Below are positions 47,051 to 62,000 of a stretch of DNA of 64,000 bases, piece by piece (the stretch's first letter is position 1; every line of letters starts with the position of its first letter). The DNA is from Pteria penguin (lineage: Eukaryota; Mollusca; Bivalvia; Pterioida; Pteriidae): NCBI GenBank assembly GCA_035048485.1, contig CM068582.1, forward strand, positions 17,115,269 to 17,179,268. The letters are read 5' to 3'. The notes beneath the pieces are model-generated. The model saw only the letters and a program-made list of their open reading frames with translations, did no database searches and was not told the DNA's origin. Position numbers and translations under genes: made by a program.

Positions 47051-50000
47051 TCCTAAATTGAAATAACTTCAAAACCGCAAATTTGAGCCCGGGTTTTCTA
47101 GTGTGCCTTTGTGCGAGGATCGAATCCCAAGAAGGCCATACCCTTTTCATGCCGCTCTTAGCTACCGTTAGGGTTTTATATTGCATCATCTCCTGGGACA
47201 ACGGTCCTTTTTCCTCGATTTCATTGATAATGCCGTTAAACGTGGAAATAACGTCAAGACCGCTTGCGTAAACCGCAAAATTTATACATAGGCTTTTGCG
47301 GACATCAAGACCTAATCACGCTACATGCGTTTTCTGAGGCTCGGCATTATGGTTTTGGGTTTATATTCAATCGTTCATGTAGAATATGCTACGATAAGGT
47401 GTAGCCGCGAGCCTTATTTACCGTTAAAGATTGAAATAACTTCAAAACCGCAAATTTGAGCCCGGGTTTTCTTGTGTGCTTTTGTGCGGGGATCGAATCC
47501 CAAGAAGGCCATACCCTTTTCATGCCGCTCTTAGCTACCGTTAGGGTTTTATATTGCATCATCTCCTGGGACAACGGTCCTTTTTCCTCGATTTCATTGA
47601 TAATGCCGTTAAACGTGGAAATAACGTCAAGACCGCTTGCGTAAACCGCAAAATTTATACATAGGCTTTTGCGGACATCAAGACCTAATCACGCTACATG
47701 CGTTTTCTGAGGCTCGGCATTATGGTTTTGGGTTTATATTCAATCGCTCTTGTAGAATATGCTACGATAAGGTGTAGCCGCGAGCCTTATTTACCGTTAA
47801 AGATTGAAATAACTTCAAAACCGCAAATTTGAGCCCGGGTTTTCTTGTGTGCTTTTGTGCGGGGATCTAATCCCAAGAAGGCCATACCCTTTTCATGCCC
47901 TTCTAAGCTACCGTTAGGGCTTTATATTGCATCATTTCCTTGGAGAGCGCTGCTTTTTTTGAGCCCGAGTTTTCTTGTGTGCTTCTGTGCGGGAATCGAA
48001 TCCCAAGAAGGCCATACCCTTTTCATGCCGCTCTTAGATACCGTTAAGGTTTTATATTGCATCATCTCCTGGGACAACGGTCCTTTTTCCTCGATTTCAT
48101 TGATAATGCCGTTAAACGTGGAAATAACGTCAAGACCGCTTGCGTAAACCGCAAAATTTATACATAGGCTTTTGCGGACATCAAGACCTAATCACGCTAC
48201 ATGCGTTTTCTGAGGCTCGGCATTATGGTTTTGGGTTTATATTCAATGGTTCATGTAGAATATGCTACGATAAGGTGTAGCCGCGAGCCTTATTTACCGT
48301 TAAAGATTGAAATAACTTCAAAACCGCAAATTTGAGCCCGAGTTTTCTTGTGTACTTTTGTGCGGGAATCGAATCCCAAGAAGGCCATACTCTTCTCATG
48401 CCCCTCTTAGATACCGTTAAGGTTTTATATTGCATCATTTCCTTGGAGAGCGCTGCTTTTTCCGAGATTGAAATAACTTCAAAACCGCAAATTTGAGCCC
48501 GGGTTTTCTTGTGTGCTTTTGTGCGGGGATGGAATCCCAAGAAAGCCATACCCTTTTCATGCCGCTCTTAGCTACCGTTTGGGCTTTATATTGCATCATC
48601 TCCTGGGACAACGGTGCTTTTTCCTCGATTTCATTGATAATGCCGTTAAACGTGGAAATAACGTCAAGACCGCTTGCGTAAACCGCAAAATTTATACATA
48701 GGCTTTTGCGGACATCAAGACCTAATCACGCTACATGCGTTTTCTGAGGCTCGGCATTATGGTTTTGGGTTTATATTCAATCGTTCATGTAGAATATGCT
48801 ACGATAAGGTGTAGCCGCGAGCCTTATTTACCGTTAAAGATTGAAATAACTTCAAAACCGCAAATTTGAGCCCGGGTTTTCTTGTGTGCTTTTGTGCGGG
48901 GATCGAATCCCAGGAAGGCCATACCCTTTTCATGCCGTTCTAAGCTACCGTTAGGGCTTTATATTGCATCATTTCCTTGGAGAGCGCTGCTTTTTCCTAG
49001 ATTTCATTGATAATGCCGTTAAACGTGGAAATAACGTCAAGACCGCTTGCGTAAACCGCAAAATTTATACATAGGCTTTTGCGGACATCAAGACCTAATC
49101 ACGCTACATGCGTTTTCTGAGGCTGGGCATTATGGTTTTGGGTTTATATTCAATGGTTCATGTAGAATATGCTACGATAAGGTGTAGCCGCGAGCCTTAT
49201 TTACCGTTAAAGATTGAAATAACTTCAAAACCGCAAATTTGAGCCCGATTTTCTTGTGTGCTTTTGTGCGGGAATATAATCCCAAGAAGGCCATACCCTT
49301 CTCATGCCCCTCTTAGATACCGTTAAGTTTTTATATTGCATCATTTCCTTGGAGAGCGCTGCTTTTTTCTAGATTTCATTGATAATGCCGTTAAACGTGG
49401 AAATAACGTCAAGACCACTTGCGTAAACCGCAAAATTTATACATAGGCTTTTACGGACATCAAGACCTAATCACGCTACATGCGTTTTCTGAGGATCGGC
49501 ATTATGGTTTGGGGTTTATATTCAATCGTTCATGTAGAATATGCTACGATAAGGTGTAGCCGCGAGCCTTATTTACCGTTAAAGATTGAAATAACTTCAA
49601 AACCGCAAATTTGAGCCCGGGTTTTCTTGTGTGCTTTTGTGCGGGGATCGAATCCCAAGAAGGCCATACCCTTTTCATGCCGCTCTTAGCTACCGGTATG
49701 GTTTTATATTGCATCATCTCCTGGGACAACGGGGTTTTTTCCTCGATTTCATTGATAATGCCGTTAAACGTGGAAATAACGTCAAGACCGCTTGCGTAAA
49801 CCGCAAAATTTATACATAGGCTTTTGAGGACATCAAGACCTAATCACGCTACATGCGTTTTCTGAGGCTGGGCATAATGGTTTTGGGTTTATATTCAATC
49901 GCTCTTGTAGAATATGCTACGATAAGGTGTAGCCGCGAGCCTTATTTACCGTTAAAGATTGAAATAACTTCAAAACCGCAAATTTGAGCCCGGGTTTTCT

Positions 50001-53000
50001 TAAGTGCTTTTGTGCGGGGATCGAATCCCAAGAAGGCCATACCATTTCCATGCCGTTCTAAGCTACCGTTAAGGTTTTATATTGCATCATTTCCTTGGAG
50101 AGCGCTGCTTTTTCCTAGATTGAAATAACTTCAAAACCGCAAATTTGAGCCCGGGTTTTCTTGTGTGCTTTTGTGCGGGGATCGAATCACAAGAAGGCCA
50201 TACCCTTTTCATGCCGCTCTTAGCTACCGTTTGGGCTTTATATTGCATCATCTCCTGGGACAACGGTGCTTTTTCCTCGATTTCATTGATAATGCCGTTA
50301 AACGTGGAAATAACGTCAAGACCGCTTGCGTAAACCGCAAAATTTATACATAGGCTTTTGCGGACATCAAGACCTAATCACGCTACATGCGTTTTCTGAG
50401 GCTCGGCATTATGGTTTTGGGTTTATATTCAATGGTTCATGTAGAATATGCTACGATAAGGTGTAGCCGCGAGCCTTATTTACCGTTAAAGATTGAAATA
50501 ACTTCAAAACCGCAAATTTGAGCCCGAGTTTTCTTGTGTGCTTTTGTGCGGGAATCGAATCCCAAGAAGGCCATACCCTTCTCATGCCCCTCTTAGATAC
50601 CGTTAAGGTTTTATATTGCATCATTTCCTTGGAGAGCGCTGCTTTTTCCTAGATTGAAATAACTTCAAAACCGCAAATTTGAGCCCGGGTTTTCTTGTGT
50701 GCTTTTGTGCGGGGATGGAATCCCAAGAAAGCCATACCCTTTTCATGCCGCTCTTAGCTACCGTTTGGGCTTTATATTGCATCATCTCCTGGGACAACGG
50801 TGCTTTTTCCTCGATTTCATTGATAATGCCGTTAAACGTGGAAATAACGTCAAGACCGCTTGCGTAAACCGCAAAATTTATACATAGGCTTTTGCGGACA
50901 TCAAGACCTAATCACGCTACATGCGTTTTCTGAGGCTCGGCATTATGGTTTTGGGTTTATATCCAATTGCTCTTGTAGAATATGCTACGATAAGGTGTAG
51001 CCGCGAGCCTTATTTACCGTTAAAGATTGAAATAACTTCAAAACCGCAAATTTGAGCCCGGGTTTTCTTGTGTGCTTTTGTGCGGGGATCGAATCCCAAG
51101 AAGGCCATACCCTTTTCATGCCATTCTAAGCTACCGTTAGGGCTTTGTATTGCATCATTTCGTTGGAGAATGCTGCTTTTTCCTAGATTTCATTGATAAT
51201 GCCGTTAATCGTGGAAATAACGTCAAGACCGCTTGCGTAAACCGCAAAATTTATACATAGGCTTTTGCGGACATCAAGACCTAATCACGCTACATGCGTT
51301 TTCTGAGGCTGGGCATTATGGTTTTGGGTTTATATTCAATGGTTCATGTAGAATATGCTACGATAAGGTGTAGCCGCGAGCCTTATTTACCGTTAAAGAT
51401 TGAAATAACTTCAAAACCGCAAATTTGAGTAACTTCAAAACCGCAAATTTGAGCCCGGGTTTTCTTGTGTGCTTTTGTGCGGGGATCGAATCCCAAGAAG
51501 GCCATACCCTTTTCATGCCGCTCTTAGCTACCGTTAGGGTTTTATATTGCATCATTTCCTGGGACAACGGTGCTTTTTCCTCGATTTCATTGATAATGCC
51601 GTTAAACGTGGAAATAACGTCAAGACCGCTTGCGTAAACCGCAAAATTTATACATAGGCTTTTGCGGACATCAAGACCTAATCACGCTACATGCGTTTTC
51701 TGAGGCTCGGCATTATGGTTTTGGGTTTATATTCAATCGCTCTTGTAGAATATGCTACGATAAGGTGTAGCCGCGAGCCTTATTTACCGTTAAAGATTGA
51801 AATAACTTCAAAACCGCAAATTTGAGCCCGGGTTTTCTTGTGTGCTTTTGTGCGGGGATCGAATCCCAGGAAGGCCATACCATTTTCATGTCGTTCTAAG
51901 CTACCGTTAGGGCTTTATATTGCATCATTTCCTTGGAGAGCGCTGCTTTTTCCTCTATTTCATTGATAATGCCGTTAAACGTGGAAATAACGTCAAGACC
52001 GCTTGCGTAAACCGCAAAATTTATACATAGGCTTTTGCGGACATCAAGACCTAATCACGCTACATGCGTTTTCTGAGGCTGGGCATTATGGTTTTGGGTT
52101 TATATTCAATCGTTCATGTAGAATATGCTACGATAAGGTGTAGCCGCGAGCCTTATTTACCGTTAAAGATTGAAATAACTTCAAAACCGCAAATTTGAGC
52201 CCGAGTTTTTTTTGTGTGCTTTTGTGCGGGAATCGTATCCCAAGAAGGCCATACCCTTCTCATGCCCCTCTTAGATACCGTGAAATTTTTATATTGCATC
52301 ATTTCCTTGGAGAGCGCTGCTTTTTTCTAGATTTCATTGATAATGCCGTTAAACGTGGAAATAACGTCAAGACCGCTTGCGTAAACCGCAAAATTTATAC
52401 ATAGGCTTTTGCGGACATCAAGACCTAATCACGCTACATGCGTTTTCTGAGGCTCGGCATTATGGTTTGGGGTTTATATTCAATCGTTCATGTAGAATAT
52501 GCTACGATAAGGTGTAGCCGCGAGCCTTATTTACCGTTAAAGATTGAAATAACTTCAAAACCGCAAATTTGAGCCCGGGTTTTCTTGTGTACTTTTGTGC
52601 GGGGATCGAATCCCAAGAAGGCCATACCCTTTTATTGCCGCTCTTAGCTACCGTTATGGTTTTATATTGCATCATTTCCTGGGACAACGGAGCATTTTCT
52701 TAGATTTCATTGATAATGCCGTTAAACGTGGAAATAACGTCAAGACGGCTGGCGCGAACCGCAAAATTTCTACATAACCTTTTGCGGACATCAAGACCTA
52801 ATCACGCTACATGCGTTTTCTGAGGCTCGGCATTATGGTTTTGGGTTTATATTCAATCGTTCATGTAGAATATGCTACGATAAGGTGTAGCCGCGAGCCT
52901 TATTTACCGTTAAAGATTGAAATAACTTCAAAACCGCAAATTTGAGCCCGGGTTTTCTTGTGTGCTTTTGTGCGGGGATCGAATCCCAAGAAGGCCATAC

Positions 53001-56000
53001 CATTTCCATGCCGTTCTAAGCTACCGTTAAGGTTTTATATTGCATCATTTCCTTGGAGAGCGCTGCTTTTTCCTAGATTGAAATAACTTCAAAACCGCAA
53101 ATTTGAGCCCGGGTTTTCTTGTGTGCTTTTGTGCGGAGATCGAATCACAAGAAGGCCATACCCTTTTCATGCCGCTCTTAGCTACCGTTTGGGCTTTATA
53201 TTGCATCATCTCCTGGGACAACGGTGCTTTTTCCTCGATTTCATTGATAATGCCGTTAAACGTGGAAATAACGTCAAGACCGCTTGCGTAAACCGCAAAA
53301 TTTATACATAGGCTTTTGCGGACATCAAGACCTAATCACGCTACATGCGTTTTCTGAGGCTCGGCATTATGGTTTTGGGTTTATATTCAATCGTTCATGT
53401 AGAATATGCTACGATAAGGTGTAGCCGCGAGCCTTATTTACCGTTAAAGATTGAAATAACTTCAAAACCGCAAATTTGAGCCCGGGTTTTCTTGTGTGCT
53501 TTTGTGCGGGGATCGAATCCCAAGAAGGCCATACCCTTTTCATGCCGCTCTTAGCTACCGTTAGGGCTTTATATTGCATCATTTCCTTGGAAAGCGCTGC
53601 TTTTTCCTAGATTTCATTGATAATGCCGTTAAACGTGGAAATAACGTCAAGACCGCTTGCGTAAACCGCAAAATTTATACATAGGCTTTTGCGGACATCA
53701 AGACCTAATCACGCTACATGCGTTTTCTGAGGCTCGGCATTATGGTTTTGGGTTTATATTCAATGGTTCATGTAGAATATGCTACGATAAGGTGTAGCCG
53801 CGAGCCTTATTTACCGTTAAAGATTGAAATAACTTCAAAACCGCATTGAAATAACTTCAAAACCGCAAATTTGAGCCCGGGTTTTCTTGTGTACTTTTGT
53901 GCGGGGATCAAATCCCAAGAAGGCCATACCCTTTTCATGCCGCTCCTAGCTACCGTTTGGGCTTTATATTGCATCATCTCCTGGGACAACGGTGCTTTTT
54001 CCTCGATTTCATTGATAATGCCGTTAAACGTGGAAATAACGTCAAGACCGCTTGCGTAAACCGCAAAATTTATACATAGGCTTTTGCGGACATCAAGACC
54101 TAATCACGCTACATGCGTTTTCTGAGGCTCGGCATTATGTTTTGGGGTTTATATTCAATCGTTCATGTAGAATATGCTACGATAAGGTGTAGCCGCGAGC
54201 CTTATTTACCGTTAAAGATTGAAATAACTTCAAAACCGCAAATTTGAGCCCGGGTTTTCTTGTGTGCTTTTGTGCGGGGATCGAATCCCAAGAAGGCCAT
54301 ACCATTTTCATGCCGTTCTAAGCTACCGTTAGGGTTTTATATTGCATCATTTCCTTGGAGAGCGCTGCTTTTTCCTAGATTTCATTGATAATGCCGTTAA
54401 ACGTGGAAATAACGTCAAGACCGCTCGCGTAAACCGCAAAATTTATGCATAGGCTTTTGCGGACATCTAGACCTAATCATGCTACATGCGTTTTCTGTGG
54501 CTGGGCATTATGGTTTTGGGGTTTATATTCAATGGTTCATGTAGAATATGCTACGATAAGGTGTAGCCGCGAGCCTTATTTACCGTTAAAGATTGAAATA
54601 ACTTGAAATCCGCAAGTTTGAGAACGAATTTTTTTTGTGTGCTTTTGTGCGGGGATCGAATCCCAAGAAGGCCATACCATTTTCATACCGCTCTTAGCTA
54701 CCGTTAAAGTTTTATACTGCATCATTTCCTGGGAGAACAGTGCTTTTAACTAGATTTCATTGATAATGCCGTTAAACGTGGAAATAACGTCAAGACCGCT
54801 TGCGTAAACCGCAAAATTTATACATAGGCTTTTGCGGACATCAAGACCTAATCACGCTACATGCGTTTTCTGAGGCTCGGCATTATGGTTTGGGGTTTAT
54901 ATTCAATCGTTCATGTAGAATATGCTACGATAAGGTGTAGCCGCGAGCCTTATTTACCGTTAAAGATTGAAATAACTTCAAAACCGCAAATTTGAGCCCG
55001 GGTTTTCTTGTGTGCTTTTGTGCGGGGATCGAATCCCAAGAAGGCCATACCCTTTTCATGCCGCTCTTAGCTACCGTTAGGGATTTAAATTGCATCATTT
55101 CCTTGGACAACGGTGCTTTTTCCTAGATTTCATTGATAATGCCGTTAAACGTGGAAATAACGTCAAGACCGCTTGCGTAAACCGCAAAATTTATACATAG
55201 GCTTTTGCGGACATCAAGACCTAATCACGCTACATGCGTTTTCTGAGGCTCGGCATTATGGTTTTGGGTTTATATTCAATCGTTCATGTAGAATATGCTA
55301 CGATAAGGTGTAGCCGCGAGCCTTATTTACCGTTAAAGATTGAAATAACTTCAAAACCGCAAATTTGAGCCCGATTTTCTTGTGTGCTTTTCTGCAGGGA
55401 TTGATCCTAATGAAGGCCATACCATTTCAATCCCGTTCTATGCTACCGTTAAGCTTTTATATTGCATCATTTCCTGGGATAACGGTGCTTTTTCCTAGAT
55501 TGAAATAACTTCAAAACCGCAAATTTGAGCCCGGGTTTTCTTGTGTGCTTTTGTGCGGGGATCGAATCCCAAGAAGGCCATACCCTTTTCATGCCGCTCT
55601 TAGCTACCGTTTGGGCTTTATATTGCATCATCTCCTGGGACAACGGTGCTTTTTCCTAGATTTCATTGATAATGCCGTTAAACGTGGAAATAACGTCAAG
55701 ACCGCTTGCGTAAACCGCAAAATTTATACATAGGCTTTTGCGGACATCAAGACCTAATCACGCTACATGCGTTTTCTGAGGCTCGGCATTATGGTTTGGG
55801 GTTTATATTCAATCGTTCATGTAGAATATGCTACGATAAGGTGTAGCCGCGAGCCTTATTTACCGTTAAAGATTGAAATAACTTCAAAACCGCAAATTTG
55901 AGCCCGGGTTTTCTTGTGTGCTTTTGTGCGGGGATCGAATCCCAAGAAGGCCATACCCTTTTCATGCCGCTCTTAGCTACCGTTAGGGTTTTATATTGCA

Positions 56001-57900
56001 TCATCTCCTGGGACAACGGGGTTTTTTCCTCGATTTCATTGATAATGCCGTTAAACGTGGAAATAACGTCAAGACCGCTTGCGTAAACCGCAAAATTTAT
56101 ACATAGGCTTTTGAGGACATCAAGACCTAATCACGCTACATGCGTTTTCTGAGGCTGGGCATTATGGTTTTGGGTTTATATTCAATCGTTCATGTAGAAT
56201 ATGCTACGATAAGGTGTAGCCGCGAGCCTTATTTACCGTTAAAGATTGAAATAACTTCAAAACCGCAAATTTGAGCCCGGGTTTTCTTGTGTGTTTTTCT
56301 GCGGGGATCGAATTCCAGTAAGGCCATGCCATTTTCATGCCGCTCTAAGCTACCGTTACGGTTTTATATTGCATCATTTTATGGGACAACGGTGCTTTTT
56401 CCTAGATTTTATTGATAATGCCGTTAAACGTGGAAATAACGTCAAGACCGCTTGCGTAAACCGCAAAATTTATACATAGGCTTTTGCGGACATCAAGATC
56501 TAATCACGCTACATGCGTTTTCTGAGGCTCGGCATTATGGTTTCGGGTTTATATTCAATCGTTCATGTAGAATATGCTACGATAAGGTGTAGCCGCGAGC
56601 CTTATTTACCGTTAAAGATTGAAATAACTTCAAAACCGCAAATTTGAGCCCGGGTTTTCTTGTGTGCTTTTGTGCGGGGATCGAATCCCAAGAAGGCCAT
56701 ACCCTTTTCATGCCGCTCTTAGCTACCGTTAGGGTTTTATATTGCATCATTTCTTTGAGAGCGGTGCTTTTTCCAAGATTTCATTGATAATGCCGTTAAA
56801 CGTGGAAATAACGTCAAGACCGCTTGCGTAAACCGCAAAATTTATACATAGGCTTTTGCGGACATCAAGACCTAATCACGCTACATGCGTTTTCTGAGGC
56901 TCGGCATTATGGTTTTGGGTTTATATTCAATGGTTCATGTAGAATATGCTACGATAAGGTGTAGCCGCTAGCCTTATTTACCGATAAAGATTGAAATAAC
57001 TTCAAAACCGCAAGTTTGAACCCTGGTTTTCTTGTGTGCTTTTGTGCGGGGATCGAATCCCAAGAAGGCCATACCCTTTTCCATGCCGCTCTTAGCTACC
57101 ATTAGGGTTTTATATTGCATCATTTCCTTGGAGAGCGCTGCTTTTTACTACATTTCATTGATAATGCCATTAAACGTGGAAATAACGTCAAGACCGCTTG
57201 CGTAAACCGCAAAATTTATACATAGGCTTTTGCGGACATCAAGACCTAATCACGCTACATGCGTTTTCTGAGGCTCGGCATTATGGTTTGGGGTTTATAT
57301 TCAATCGTTCATGTAGAATATGCTACGATAAGGTGTAGCCGCGAGCCTTATTTACCGTTAAAGATTGAAATAACTTCAAAACCGCAAATTTGAGCCCGGG
57401 TTTTCTTGTGTGCTTTTGTGCGGGGATCGAATCCCAAGAAGGCCATACCCTTTTCATGCCCCTCTTAGATACCGTTAAGGTTTTATATTGCATCATTTCC
57501 TTGGAGAGCGCTGCTTTTTCCTAGATTTCATTGATAATGCCGTTAAACGTGGAAATAACGTCAAGACCGCTTGCGTAAACCGCAAAATTTATACATAGGC
57601 TTTTGCGGACATCAAGACCTAATCACGCTACATGCGTTTTCTGAGGCTCGGCATTATGGTTTTGGGTTTATATTCAATCGTTCATGTAGAATATGCTACG
57701 ATAAGGTGTAGCCGCGAGCCTTATTTACCGTTAAAGATTGAAATAACTTCAAAACCGCAAATTTGAGCCCGGGTTTTCTTGTGTGCTTTTGTGCGGGGAT
57801 CGAATCCCAAGAAGGCCATACCATTTCCATGCCGTTCTAAGCTACCGTTAGGGTTTTATATTGCATCATTTCCTTGGAGAGCGCTGCTTTTTCCTAGATT
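47051..57900 (+). repeat. Sub-region with recurrent 161-bp truncated monomers
   Basis: Seven junctions join TTTTTCCT-AGATT directly to GAAATAACTTC, at 47,055, 48,465, 50,117, 50,651, 53,075, 55,497 and 57,896; the first has AAATT and the second follows TCCG. Each removes about 212 bp, so full plus truncated pairs step by about 534 bp (50,145 to 50,679, for instance). Other breaks are at 47,955, 51,430 (24-bp duplication) and 53,845. Confidence 0.85.
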
Positions 57901-58180
57901 GAAATAACTTCAAAACCGCAAATTTGAGCCCGGGTTTTCTTGTGTGCTTTTGTGCGGGGATCGAATCCCAAGAAGGCCATACCCTTTTCATGCCGCTCTT
58001 AGCTACCGTTAGGGTTTTATATTGCATCATCTCCTGGGACAACGGTCCTTTTTCCTCTATTTCATTGATAATGCCGTTAAATGTGGAAATAACGTCAAGA
58101 CCGCTTGCGTAAACCGCAAAATTTATACATAGGCTTTTGCGGACATCAAGACCTAATCACGCTACATGCGTTTTCTGAGG

Positions 58181-59070
58181 CTTGGCATTAGATTTCATTG
58201 ATAATGCCGTTAAACGTGGAAATAACGTCAAGACCGCTTGCGTAAACCGCAAAATTTATACATAGGCTTTTGCGGACATCAAGACCTAATCACGCTACAT
58301 GCGTTTTCTGAGGCTCGGCATTATGGTTTTGGGTTTATATTCAATCGTTCATGTAGAATATGCTACGATAAGGTGTAGCCGCGAGCCTTATTTACCGTTA
58401 AAGATTGAAATAACTTCAAAACCGCAAATTTGAACCCGGGTTTTCTTATGTGCTTTTGTGCGGGGATCGAATCCCAAGAAGGCCATACCCTTTTCATGCC
58501 GCTCTTAGCTACCGTTAGGGTTTTATATTGCATCATTTCCTGGGACAACGGTGCTTTTTCCTAGATTTCATTGATAATGCCGTTAAACGTGGAAATAACG
58601 TCAAGACCGCTTGCGTAAACCGCAAAATTTATACATAGGCTTTTGCGGACATCAAGACCTAATCACGCTACATGCGTTTTCTGAGGCTCGGCATTATGGT
58701 TTGGGTTTTATATTCAATCGTTCATGTAGAATATGCTACGATAAGGTGTAGCCGCGAGCCTTATTTACCGTTAAAGATTGAAATAACTTCAAAACCGCAA
58801 ATTTGAGCCCGGGTTTTCTTGTGTGCTTTTGTGCGGGGATCGAATCCCAAGAAGGCCATACCATTTTCATGCCGCTCTTAGCTACCGTTAGGGTTTTATA
58901 TTGCATCATTTCCTTGGAGAGCGCTGCTTTTTCCTCGATTTCATTGATAATGCCGTTAAATGTGGAAATAACGTCAAGACCGCTTACGTAAACCGCAAAA
59001 TTTATACATAGGCTTTTGCGGACATCAAGACCTAATCACGCTACATGCGTTTTGTGAAGCTTGGCATTAG
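58181..59070 (+). repeat. Two core-only duplicated monomers
   Basis: At 58,188 and 59,067 GGCATTA joins GATTTCATTGATAATGCC directly, so the ~140-bp conserved core is tandemly repeated without the rest of the monomer. Confidence 0.85.
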
Positions 59071-62000
59071 ATTTCATTGATAATGCCGTTAAACGTGGAA
59101 ATAACGTCAAGACCGCTTGCGTAAACCGCAAAATTTATACATAGGCTTTTGCTGACATCAAGACCTAACCACGCTACATGCGTTTTCTGAGGCTGGGCAT
59201 TATGGTTTTGGGTTTATATTCAATCGTTCATGTAGAATATGCTACGATAAGGTGTAGCCGCGAGCCTTATTTACCGTTAAAGATTGAAATAACTTCAAAA
59301 CCGCAAATTTGAGCCCGGGTTTTCTTGTGTGCTTTTGTGCGGGGATCGAATCCCAAGAAGGCCATACCCTTTTCATGCCGCTCTTAGCTACCGTTAGGGT
59401 TTTATATTGCATCATTTCCTTGGAGAGCGCTGCTTTTTCCTAGATTTCATTGATAATGCCGTTAAACGTGGAAATAACGTCAAGACCGCTTGCGTAAACC
59501 GCAAAATTTATACATAGGCTTTTGCGGACATCAAGACCTAATCACGCTACATGCGTTTTCTGAGGCTCGGCATTATGGTTTTGGGTTTATATTCAATCGT
59601 TCATGTAGAATATGCTACGATAAGGTGTAGCCGCGAGCCTTATTTACCGTTAAAGATTGAAATAACTTCAAAACCGCAAATTTGAGCCCGGGTTTTCTTG
59701 TGTGCTTTTGTGCGGGGATCGAATCCCAAGAAGGCCATACCCTTTTCATGCCGTTCTAAGCTACCGTTAAGGTTTTATATTGCATCATTTCCTTGGAGAG
59801 CGCTGCTTTTTTCTAGATTTCATTGATAATGCCGTTAAACGTGGAAATAACGTCAAGACCGCTTGCGTAAACCGCAAAATTTATACATAGGCTTTTGCGG
59901 ACATCAAGACCTAATCACGCTACATGCGTTTTCTGAGTCTCGGCATTATGTTTTGGGGTTTATATTCAGTCCTTCATGTAGAATATGCTACGATAAGGTG
60001 TAGCCGCGAGCCTTATTTACCGTTAAAGATTGAAATAACTTCAAAACCGCAAATTTGAGCCCGGGTTTTCTTCTATGCTTATATCCGGGAATCGAATCCC
60101 AAGAAGGCCATATCATTTCCATGCCGCTCTTAGCTACCGTTGGGATTTTATATTGCATCATTTCCTGGGACAACGGTGCTTTTTCCTAGATTTCATTGAT
60201 AATGCCGTTAAACGTGGAAATAACGTCAAGACCGCTTGCGTAAACCGCAAAATTTATACATAGGCTTTTGCGGACATCAAGACCTAATCACGCTACATGC
60301 GTTTTCTGAGGCTCGGCATTATGGTTTTGGGTTTATATTCAATGGTTCATGTAGAATATGCTACGATACGGTGTAGCCGCTAGCCTTATTTACCGTTAAA
60401 GATTGAAATAACTTCAAAACCGCAAATTTGAACCCGGGTTTCCTTGTGTGCTTTTGTGCGGGGATCGAATCCCAAGAAGGCCATACCATTTTCAATGCCG
60501 CTCTTAGCTACCATTAGGGTTTTATATTGCATTTTTTCCTTGGAAAACTGTGCTTTTTCCTAGATTTCATTGATACTGCCATTAAACCTGGAAATGACGT
60601 CAAGACCGCTTGCGTAAACCGCAAAATTTATACATAGGCTTTTGCGGACATCAAGACCTAATCACGCTACATGCGTTTTCTGAGGCTCGGCATTATGGTT
60701 TGGGTTTATATTCAATCGTTCATGTAGAATATGCTACGATAAGGTGTAGCCGCGAGCCTTATTTACCGTTAAAGATTGAAATAACTTCAAAACCGCAAAT
60801 TTGAGCCCGGGTTTTCGTGTGTGCTTTTGTGCGGGGATCGAATCCCAAGAAGGCCATACCATTTTCCATGCCGTTCTAAGCTACCGTTAGGGTTTTATAT
60901 TGCATCATTTTTTGGATAGCGCTGATTTTTCCTAGATTTCATTGATAATGCCGTTAAACGTGGAAATAACGTCAAGACCGCTTGCGTAAACCGCAAAATT
61001 TATACATAGGCTTTTGCGGACATCAAGACCTAATCACGCTACATGCGTTTTCTGAGGCTCGGCATTATGGTTTTGGGTTTATATTCAATCGTTCATGTAG
61101 AATATGCTACGATAAGGTGTAGCCGCGAGCCTTATTTACCGTTAAAGATTGAAATAACTTCAAAACCGCAAATTTGAGCCCGGGTTTTCTTGTGTGCTTT
61201 TGTGCGGGGATCGAATCCCAAGAAGGCCATACCCTTTTCATGCCGCTCTTAGCTACCGTTAGGGTTTTATATTGCATCATTTCCTTGGAGAGCGCTGCTT
61301 TTTTGTATATTTCATTGATAATGCCGTTAAACGTGGAAATAACGTCAAGACCGCTTGCGTAAACCGCAAATTTATACATAGGCTTTTGCGGACATCAAGA
61401 CCTAATCACGCTACATGCGTTTTCTGAGGCTCGGCATTATGGTTTTGGGTTTATATTCAATGGTTCATGTAGAATATGCTACGATAAGGTGTAGCCGCGA
61501 GCCTTATTTACCGTTAAAGATTGAAATAACTTCAAAACCGCAAATTTGAGCCCGGGTTTTCTTGTGTGCTTTTGTGCGGGGATCGAATCCCAAGAAGGCC
61601 ATACCCTTTTCATGCCGCTCTTAGCTACCGTTAGGGTTTTATATTGCATCCTTTCCTTGGACATCGGTCCTTTTTTCTCGATTTCATTGATAATGCCGTT
61701 AAACGTGGAAATAACGTCAAGACCGCTTGCGTAAACCGCAAAATTTATACATAGGCTTTTGCGGACATCAAGACCTAATCACGCTACATGCGTTTTCTGA
61801 GGCTCGGCATTATGGTTTTGGGTTTATATTCAATCGTTCATGTAGAATATGCTACGATAAGGTGTAGCCGCGAGCCTTATTTACCGTTAAAGATTGAAAT
61901 AACTTCAAAACCGCAAATTTGAGCCCGGGTTTTCTTGTGTGCTTTTGTGCGGGGATCGAATCCCAAGAAGGCCATACCATTTCCATGCCGTTCTAAGCTA

